Assembly (NCBI RefSeq): GCF_013388355.1
Contig: NZ_CP058246.1
Coordinates: 2,108,001-2,172,000, forward strand
Source of the DNA: Flavobacterium sp. LPB0248
GTDB taxonomy: Bacteria > Bacteroidota > Bacteroidia > Flavobacteriales > Flavobacteriaceae
Direction of reading: 5' to 3'
Length of the DNA: 64,000 nt
Shown here: positions 23,112 to 32,000 of the stretch, piece by piece
How positions within the stretch are numbered: position 1 is the stretch's first letter
Layout of the letters: each line of letters opens with the position of its first letter
The notes under the pieces: generated by a model
Told to the model about the DNA's origin: nothing
The model's database searches: none
What the model saw: the letters and a program-made list of their open reading frames with translations, nothing else
Program-made: the position numbers and the translations under genes

Positions 23112-25043
23112 TTACAGTTCTGTAATTATAAATTCGCTTCTTCTGTTCATTTGGTGCTCTTCTTCGCTACATTTTACTCCATCAGAACATTTATTTACTA
23201 GTTGTGATTCTCCATATCCCTTACCAGTTAATCTGTTTGGTGCAACACCATTTTTAATTAACCATTCTACGGTTGATTTAGCTCTTCGATCAGATAACGA
23301 TTCATTGTATTTATAACTTGCTCTACTATCTGTATGCGAACGGATATCTAGTTTCATTGATGGATATTGATTTAATACATCTAATATTTTCTCTAAATCT
23401 AAAGCTGCTTCTTGGCGAATATTAGATTTATCTAAATCGAAGTAGATGTTTGTTATACCGAAACATTTACCTAAATCGTCTCCAATGGCTACTTGACATT
23501 CTGAATTTTCTAAAGCAATTGGCAAATAGGTTTTACCACTTTCTTTTAAAACGGAAACCATTTCTTCTTTAGTTACATATTTTTCTTTTTCGGCTCTTAT
23601 TATATAACCCTTCCCACAATCAACTGCAAAACCATAATTCCCATTTGAATCTGATATACTTGTACTTACTAACATATGATTAGCATCATATAAACTAAGT
23701 TTAGCATAGGGCAAAATTTCTTTTGTTGCCAAGCTTGTAACTATTCCATTAAGTTCTTGAACGCATACTATACTTTTCGTTTCTTCAAATTTATAAATGT
23801 CATCTGAACCTTTCCCTCCTGTTTTATTGGAACTAAAAAATCCTTTTCGCGAATTAACATCAATAACATAAGCAAAATCATCTTGCGGAGAGTTTATGTC
23901 TGAACCTAAGTTTTGAATGTTGCTTACCCCATCTTCATCTAATTTTCCAACAAAAATATCTAAACCACCAAGTCCAGGATGCCCATCTGAAGCAAAATAA
24001 ATTTCGTTATTGCTAGTTACATATGGGAACGTTTCTTTTCCTTCTGTATTAATTACAGGTCCTAAATTTACAGGTTTTCCAAATTTACCATTATCAATGC
24101 TTACTTTATAGATATCGGACTGACCGTATGTTCCTGGCATGTCTGAAGCAAAGTACATTGTTTTTTCATCAGCGCTAAGTGCTGGATGGGCTGTACTATA
24201 ATTATCACTGTTAAACGGCAATTCGGTAATATTAGTCCATTCTCCATTTTCAAAAGTTGCCTGATAAATTTTTAATAAGGTGACTTTTTCATTATTTTTC
24301 CCTTTTTTACCATTGTTGTAATTATTTCTAGTAAAATAAACTGTTTTACCATCTTTTGTAAAAACCGGAGTTGATTCGTGAAATTTGCTATTTATTTTTG
24401 ATTTAAATACTTTAGGAGCACTTAGGTTGAAATCCTCGTCTAGAGTTGCCTGATACAAATTAGTAAAATGTTCTCCTGTCCAAGTATGTTTACGCTGACT
24501 AAAATTACCTGTATCTCTTGCTGATGCAAAATAGACGGTATTGCCATGAATAAAGGTTCCATAGTCAGAATATTTTGAATTGATACCAGCATCTGCGATT
24601 TTATAGCGACCACTATTGGCTTTTATTTCTTCAAGATAGTTTTTGTCTTTTTCATACAGTTTTGCTCGTAAATCATTTTTCGATCTTTCATTAAACAGAT
24701 CCATCATATGATTAGCCTTCACTGTTTCTCCTGTAGATTTCAAAGATTGGGCATAACGATAATAGTATTCTGTTTCAATTGCCGTATTCATGTCGAACAA
24801 TTCCTTATACCATTTGGAGGCATTTTCAAAATTGGAATTAAAATAGTATGAATTAGCCAGTTTTTTAAATAAATCTTCTGATTTATAACCTTTTTCGGCT
24901 ATTCGCTCATAAGTTTTTATAGCGTCAACATAAGCATAATTATCATATTTTTTATCTCCTGAGCTGATTTTTCCGTTCTGTGAATAACTGCTCAACGAAA
25001 AAATGCTTATTATAGAGATATAAAGGTATTTGTAATTTTTCAT
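23112..25043 (-). CDS. OmpA-family protein with TPR, PD40 repeats and peptidoglycan-binding domain
   Basis: A 643-residue envelope protein. Its order is a signal peptide (about 1-21), TPR-like helices (30-130), WD40-like PD40 beta-propeller repeats (about 170-420, with TPVFTKDGKTVYFTRN, HPALSADEKTMYFASD and FPYVTSNNEIYFASDG), a carboxypeptidase-regulatory-like domain (about 430-510) and a C-terminal OmpA domain. The last has FDLDKSNIR and SHTDSRASYKYNESLSDRRA, binding peptidoglycan. Such proteins accompany PorP/SprF and giant adhesins in gliding and type IX secretion loci. It lies 11 bases downstream of the PorP/SprF gene, which follows the adhesin, so the three form an operon. Confidence 0.9.
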   Translation of the reverse strand: MKNYKYLYISIISIFSLSSYSQNGKISSGDKKYDNYAYVDAIKTYERIAEKGYKSEDLFKKLANSYYFNSNFENASKWYKELFDMNTAIETEYYYRYAQSLKSTGETVKANHMMDLFNERSKNDLRAKLYEKDKNYLEEIKANSGRYKIADAGINSKYSDYGTFIHGNTVYFASARDTGNFSQRKHTWTGEHFTNLYQATLDEDFNLSAPKVFKSKINSKFHESTPVFTKDGKTVYFTRNNYNNGKKGKNNEKVTLLKIYQATFENGEWTNITELPFNSDNYSTAHPALSADEKTMYFASDMPGTYGQSDIYKVSIDNGKFGKPVNLGPVINTEGKETFPYVTSNNEIYFASDGHPGLGGLDIFVGKLDEDGVSNIQNLGSDINSPQDDFAYVIDVNSRKGFFSSNKTGGKGSDDIYKFEETKSIVCVQELNGIVTSLATKEILPYAKLSLYDANHMLVSTSISDSNGNYGFAVDCGKGYIIRAEKEKYVTKEEMVSVLKESGKTYLPIALENSECQVAIGDDLGKCFGITNIYFDLDKSNIRQEAALDLEKILDVLNQYPSMKLDIRSHTDSRASYKYNESLSDRRAKSTVEWLIKNGVAPNRLTGKGYGESQLVNKCSDGVKCSEEEHQMNRRSEFIITEL

Positions 25044-25054
25044 AATCGTTATTT

Positions 25055-25972
25055 TTAGAAGAAGCGTGGAGTTATTATTTTACTATTTTTTCTAAAGAAT
25101 TCGTATCGCAGAAATATCTCATGTGATCCTGAATTGTATTTGTTCAAACTGGTAGTTTCATGATCGTAGCCATAACCTATGTAGAGTCCATCTGAGACCT
25201 GAAATCCTGCCATGGCACTCATTGCCGCGCTCCATCTGTAGGCTCCTCCTATTACAAACTTGTCCATAAACATGAAGTTGGCTGAAACATCAACCTGCAA
25301 AGGGGCTCCTTCTACCATTTTGGTCAAAATAGCCGGTTTGAATTTGATATACTGATAATGATCTAAATCAAATACGTAACCTGCAATTAAGTAATAGTTC
25401 ATTTTACTTTTGTAGATTGCATAGTCATTGTCATTATACCTGTTGGTTTCGATAAAATTAGGAACCGATAGTCCCACATATGCCTTATCGGAATGCCAAT
25501 AAACTCCTGCTCCTACATTAGGCGAGAATTTATTTTGCAAATCCTGAAACTTTGGATCTCCTTGAATTTCTGGATTTAGTTTATTTATGTCTAGATTAAA
25601 TAAATTAGCTGTTCCCTTAACCCCAAAAGACAGTTTAGATTCTGCCGATACCTGGATAGTATAAGAAAGATCTGCTGAAAGATCAGTTTGATTGGTTGGA
25701 CCTATTTTATCATTTATCACTGAGACTCCAACTCCCAAATTGCTGTTGTTGATGGGGCTGTTAACCGAAAAGGTGCTTGTTTTTGGAGCTCCGTCGAGAC
25801 CAATCCATTGAGTTCGATACAATCCAAAGACGCTTAAGACTCCTCTTGATCCAGCATAAGCCGGATTGATATTGATTGTGTTGTACATGTACTGCGTAAA
25901 CTGCGAATCTTGTTGGGAAAAGCTTGCAATAGCCGTCAACATTAAAATCAAGGTAAATAACTTTGTTTTCAT
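25055..25972 (-). CDS. PorP/SprF-family type IX secretion membrane protein
   Basis: A 305-residue outer-membrane protein with a signal peptide (about 1-19, ending SFSQ), the family opening QDSQFTQYMYNTININPAYAG, and a predicted barrel with GVSVINDKIGPTNQTD and a C-terminal FLRYEFFRKNS. PorP/SprF proteins are dedicated partners that help particular type-B cargo proteins reach the surface through the type IX system; SprF serves SprB in Flavobacterium johnsoniae. The adhesin encoded 47 bases upstream, with its CHU_C-type C-terminal domain, is the obvious cargo. Confidence 0.93.
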   Translation of the reverse strand: MKTKLFTLILMLTAIASFSQQDSQFTQYMYNTININPAYAGSRGVLSVFGLYRTQWIGLDGAPKTSTFSVNSPINNSNLGVGVSVINDKIGPTNQTDLSADLSYTIQVSAESKLSFGVKGTANLFNLDINKLNPEIQGDPKFQDLQNKFSPNVGAGVYWHSDKAYVGLSVPNFIETNRYNDNDYAIYKSKMNYYLIAGYVFDLDHYQYIKFKPAILTKMVEGAPLQVDVSANFMFMDKFVIGGAYRWSAAMSAMAGFQVSDGLYIGYGYDHETTSLNKYNSGSHEIFLRYEFFRKNSKIITPRFF

Positions 25973-26019
25973 CTGTATAAGTTTATAAACAGGGGGAATT
26001 TGTCCCCCTGTGTTAGAGA

Positions 26020-29000
26020 TTATTTTTTAATATATAAGTAACCAGATTTATCAAGCATTTTATGTCTTACTTCATCAAAGTATTTCAGAATGTAGAAATA
26101 GGTTCCATCCGGCAGACTTTCTCCGCGAGAAATTGTAGCTCTTCCGTCTGAATAGCCTTTGAATGTATTTCCATTTGATCCATAACCTGAAGTTTCAAAT
26201 ACTTTTACTCCCCAACGATTATAAATCTCAACAGTATTGTTTGGATAACACTCTAATCCCTGAATACGGAATTCGTCATTGATGCCGTCTCCATTTGGAG
26301 AAACTGCATTGAACACTTCAACCACGCAGGTCACAACATCAATAACAGTAGGCTTGTCGTCTACGAAATTCGTATTATCAGAAAGAGCATTTACTTTTTC
26401 TCCCGACGGAGTTGTTCCCTCCGCCAATGCCTGATTGGTCACTGATCCTGCATCAATGTCTGCTTTTGTAATTGCATACACACCGACGAAATTCGTTGAA
26501 TTAATTTCTCCAGGCGCCAGAGTGATTGGACTGCCTGATAATACTAATCCCGGCAGATTATCAGTTATGGTTACATTAGTAAGCGTTTCATTACCTGTGT
26601 TTTTAACTTCAAAACTGTATCTAATCGTTTCCCCCACTTCTGCATAGCCATTATTGTTCTCATCAACAAATACTGCTTTTTTGATTACAGCAATGCTCGA
26701 TACTGCATGCGTCGGAATATCCGTAGAACAGCCGCCTATACAGCTTGGATCCGGGCTGCCTGGATTATTAGGGTCTTCCGGTGCAGATGGCACATCAGTT
26801 CCACCGTCTCCTTTAACCGTCGCTAGATTCGAAATCTTATCCACATTAGTAAGGTCAGCCGCTACTTTAACTATAAAACTGTAGCTTCTGCTGGCTCCAA
26901 CTCCAAGATTAACATCTGTAAAACTTACTTTACCCTCGCTTAATGTTCCCCCGCTCACATAAACTGTGTTCGCCGGCACCGCATCGCTCACCGTCAGGTT
27001 TTTAATCGTTGCGCTTCCCGTATTCTTAACCGTAATGGTGTATGTTAATTCTTCATTAGCCTGTGCTTTTTTGTCTCCGCTCGCATCGGCAACGGTTTTG
27101 ACAACCGTGAACTTAGGAGCATCATCCGTTGGAATGTCCGTTGGACAGCCTGCAGGGCTGGTGCAGCTTGGGTCTGGGTTTCCTGGGTTGTTTGGATCCT
27201 CAGGCGTCGATGGAACATCGCTTCCTCCGTCTCCTTTAACCGTCGCAAGATTCGAAACCGCATCCACTCCCGTCAGGTCTGAAGCTGTTTTCACTACAAA
27301 ACTGTAGCTTCTGCTGGCTCCAACTCCAAGATTAACATCTGTAAAACTTACTTTACCGCCGCTTAATGTTCCGCCGCTCACATAAATTGTGTTCGCCGGC
27401 ACCGCATCGCTCACCGTCAGGGTTTTGATCGTTGCGCTTCCTGTGTTTTTAACCGTAATGGTGTATGTCAATTCTTCTCCTGCCTCCGCTTTGCCATTCT
27501 TATTGGCATCGGCAACCGTCTTGACAACCGTGAACTTAGGAGCATCATCCGTTGGGATGTCCGTTGGACAGCCTGCAGGGCTGGTGCAGCTTGGGTCTGG
27601 GTTTCCTGGGTTGTTTGGATCCTCAGGCGTCGATGGAACATCGCTTCCTCCGTCTCCTTTAACCGTCGCAAGATTCGAAACCGCATCCACTCCCGTCAGG
27701 TCTGAAGCTGTTTTCACTACAAAACTGTAGCTTCTGCTGGCTCCAACTCCAAGATTAACATCTGTAAAACTTACTTTACCCTCGCTTAATGTTCCCCCGC
27801 TCACATAAATTGTGTTCGCCGGCACCGCATCGCTCACCGTCAGGGTTTTGATCGTTGCGCTTCCTGTGTTTTTAACCGTAATGGTGTATGTCAATTCTTC
27901 TCCTGCCTCCGCTTTGCCATTCTTATTGGCATCGGCAACCGTCTTGACAACCGTGAACTTAGGAGCATCATCCGTTGGGATGTCCGTTGGACAGCCTGCA
28001 GGGCTGGTGCAGCTTGGGTCTGGGTTTCCTGGGTTGTTTGGATCCTCAGGCGCCGATGGAACATCGCTTCCTCCGTCTCCGCTTACTGTGGCAAGATTCG
28101 AAACCGCATCCACTCCCGTCAGGTCTGAAGCTGTTTTCACTACAAAACTGTAGCTTCTGCTGGCTCCAACTCCAAGATTAACATCTGTAAAACTTACTTT
28201 ACCGCCGCTTAATGTTCCGCCGCTCACATAAATTGTGTTCGCCGGCACCGCATCACTCACCGTCAGGGTTTTGATCGTTGCGCTTCCTGTGTTTTTAACC
28301 GTAATGGTGTATGTCAATTCTTCTCCTGCCTCCGCTTTGCCATTCTTATTGGCATCGGCAACCGTCTTGACAACCGTGAACTTAGGAGCATCATCCGTTG
28401 GGATGTCCGTTGGACAGCCTGCAGGGCTGGTGCAGCTTGGGTCTGGGTTTCCTGGGTTGTTTGGATCCTCAGGCGCCGATGGAACATCGCTTCCTCCGTC
28501 TCCGCTTACTGTGGCAAGATTCGAAACCGCATCCACTCCCGTCAGGTCTGAAGCTGTTTTCACTACAAAACTGTAGCTTCTGCTGGCTCCAACTCCAAGA
28601 TTAACATCTGTAAAACTTACTTTACCGCCGCTTAATGTTCCGCCGCTCACATAAACTGTGTTCGCCGGCACCGCATCGCTCACCGTCAGGTTTTTAATCG
28701 TTGCGCTTCCCGTATTCTTAACCGTAATGGTGTACGTCAATTCTTCCCCTGCCTCTGCTTTGCCATTATTATTGGCATCGGCAACGGTTTTGACAACCGT
28801 GAACTTAGGAGCATCATCCGTTGGGATGTCCGTTGGACAGCCTGCAGGGCTGGTGCAGCTTGGATCTGGGTTTCCTGGGTTGTTTGGATCCTCAGGCGCC
28901 GATGGAACATCGCTTCCTCCGTCTCCGCTTACTGTGGCAAGATTCGAAACCGCATCCACTCCCGTCAGGTCTGAAGCTGTTTTCACTACAAAACTGTAGC

Positions 29001-32000
29001 TTCTGCTGGCTCCAACTCCAAGATTAACATCTGTAAAACTTACTTTACCGCCGCTTAATGTTCCGCCGCTCACATAAACTGTGTTCGCCGGCACCGCATC
29101 GCTCACCGTCAGGTTTTTAATCGTTGCGCTTCCCGTATTCTTAACCGTAATGGTGTACGTCAATTCTTCTCCTGCCTCTGCTTTGCCATTATTATTGGCA
29201 TCGGCAACGGTTTTGACAACCGTGAACTTAGGAGCATCATCCGTTGGGATGTCCGTTGGACAGCCTGCAGGGCTGGTGCAGCTTGGATCTGGGTTTCCTG
29301 GGTTCTTAGGATCCTCAGGCGCAGATGGAACATCTTTTCCGTCTCCGCTTACCGTCGCCAAGTTCGATACAACACTTACTCCCGTAAGATCGGCTGCAGC
29401 TTTTACTTTGAATGTAAAACTTGTGCTGCCTCCCACTCCAAGGTTTGCCGCTGTGAAGCTTACTGTTGAACCTGTCAATGTTCCGCCGCTCACATAAACT
29501 GTGTTCGCCGGCACCGCATCGCTCACCGTCAGGGTTTTGATCGTTGCGCTTCCCGTATTCTTAACCGTAATGGTGTATGTCAATTCTTCTCCTGCCTCCG
29601 CTTTGCCATTCTTATTGGCATCGGCAACCGTCTTGACAACCGTGAACTTAGGAGCATCATCCGTTGGGATGTCCGTTGGACAGCCTGCAGGGCTGGTGCA
29701 GCTTGGGTCTGGGTTTCCTGGATTCTTAGGATCCTCAGGCGTCGATGGAACATCGCTTCCTCCGTCTCCTTTAACCGTCGCCAAGTTTGATACAACACTT
29801 ACTCCCGTAAGATCGGCTGCAGCTTTTACTTTGAATGTAAAACTTCTGCTGCCTCCCACTCCAAGGTTTGCCGCTGTGAAGCTTACTGTTGAACCTGTCA
29901 ATGTTCCGCCGCTCACATAAACTGTGTTCGCCGGCACCGCATCGCTCACCGTCAGGGTTTTGATCGACGTGCTTCCCGTATTCTTAACCGTAATGGTGTA
30001 TGTCAATTCTTCCCCTGCCTCCGCTTTGCCATTCTTATTGGCATCGGCAACCGTCTTGACAACCGTGAACTTAGGCGCTCCATCCGTTGGGATGTCCGTT
30101 GGACAGCCTGCAGGGCTGGTGCAGCTTGGGTCCGGGTTTCCTGGGTTGTTTGGATCCTCAGGCGCAGATGGGACATCTTTTCCGTCTCCGCTTACTGTGG
30201 CAAGATTCGAAACCGCATCCACTCCCGTTAGGTCTGAAGCTGTTTTCACTACAAAACTGTAGCTTCTGCTGGCTCCAACTCCAAGATTAACATCTGCAAA
30301 ACTTACTTTACCGCCGCTTAATGTTCCGCCGCTCACATAAACTGTGTTCGCCGGCACCGCATCGCTCACCGTCAGGGTTTTGATCGTTGCGCTTCCCGTA
30401 TTTTTAACCGTAATGGTGTATGTCAATTCTTCCCCTGCCTCCGCTTTGCCATTCTTATTGGCATCGGCAACGGTTTTGACAACCGTGAACTTAGGCGCTC
30501 CATCCGTTGGGATGTCCGTTGGACAGCCTGCAGGGCTGGTGCAGCTTGGGTCTGGGTTTCCTGGGTTCTTAGGATCCTCAGGCGCAGATGGGACATCTTT
30601 TCCGTCTCCGCTTACCGTCGCCAAGTTCGATACAACACTTACTCCCGTAAGATCGGCTGCCGCTTTTACTTTGAATGTAAAACTTGTGCTGCCTCCCACT
30701 CCAAGGTTTGCCGCTGTGAAGCTTACTGTTGAACCTGTCAATGTTCCGCCGCTCACATAAACTGTGTTCGCCGGCACCGCATCGCTCACCGTCAGGGTTT
30801 TGATCGTTGCGCTTCCCGTATTCTTAACCGTAATGGTGTATGTCAATTCTTCATTAGCCTGTGCTTTTTTGTCTCCGCTCGCATCGGCAACGGTTTTGAC
30901 AACCGTGAACTTAGGAGCATCATCCGTTGGGATGTCCGTTGGACAGCCTGCAGGGCTGGTGCAGCTTGGGTCTGGGTTTCCTGGGTTCTTAGGATCCTCA
31001 GGCGCAGATGGAACATCTTTTCCGTCTCCGCTTACCGTCGCAAGGTTTGAAACCGCATCCACTCCCGTCAGGTCTGAAGCTGTTTTCACTACAAAACTGT
31101 AGCTTCTGCTGGCTCCAACTCCAAGATTAACATCTGTAAAACTTACTTTACCGCCGCTTAATGTTCCGCCGCTCACATAAACTGTGTTCGCCGGCACCGC
31201 ATCGCTCACCGTTAGGGTTTTAATCGTTGCGCTTCCCGTATTCTTAACCGTAATGGTGTATGTCAATTCTTCCCCTGCCTCCGCTTTGCCATTCTTATTG
31301 GCATCGGCAACGGTTTTGACAACCGTGAACTTAGGCGCTCCATCCGTTGGGATGTCCGTTGGACAGCCTGCAGGGCTGGTGCAGCTTGGGTCTGGGTTTC
31401 CTGGATTCTTAGGATCCTCAGGCGCAGATGGGACATCTTTTCCGTCTCCGCTTACCGTCGCCAAGTTCGATACAACACTTACTCCCGTAAGATCGGCTGC
31501 CGCTTTTACTTTGAATGTAAAACTTGTGCTGCCTCCCACTCCAAGGTTTGCCGCTGTGAAGCTTACTGTTGAACCTGTCAATGTTCCGCCGCTCACATAA
31601 ACTGTGTTCGCCGGCACCGCATCGCTCACCGTCAGGGTTTTGATCGTTGCGCTTCCCGTATTCTTAACCGTAATGGTGTATGTCAATTCTTCCCCTGCCT
31701 CCGCTTTGCCATTCTTATTGGCATCGGCAACGGTTTTGACAACCGTGAACTTAGGAGCATCATCCGTTGGGATGTCCGTTGGACAGCCTGCAGGGCTGGT
31801 GCAGCTTGGGTCCGGGTTTCCTGGGTTCTTAGGATCCTCAGGCGCAGATGGGACATCTTTTCCGTCTCCGCTTACCGTCGCCAAGTTCGATACAATACTT
31901 ACTCCCGTAAGATCGGCTGCAGCTTTTACTTTGAATGTAAAACTTGTGCTGCCTCCCACTCCAAGGTTTGCCGCTGTGAAGCTTACTGTTGAACCTGTCA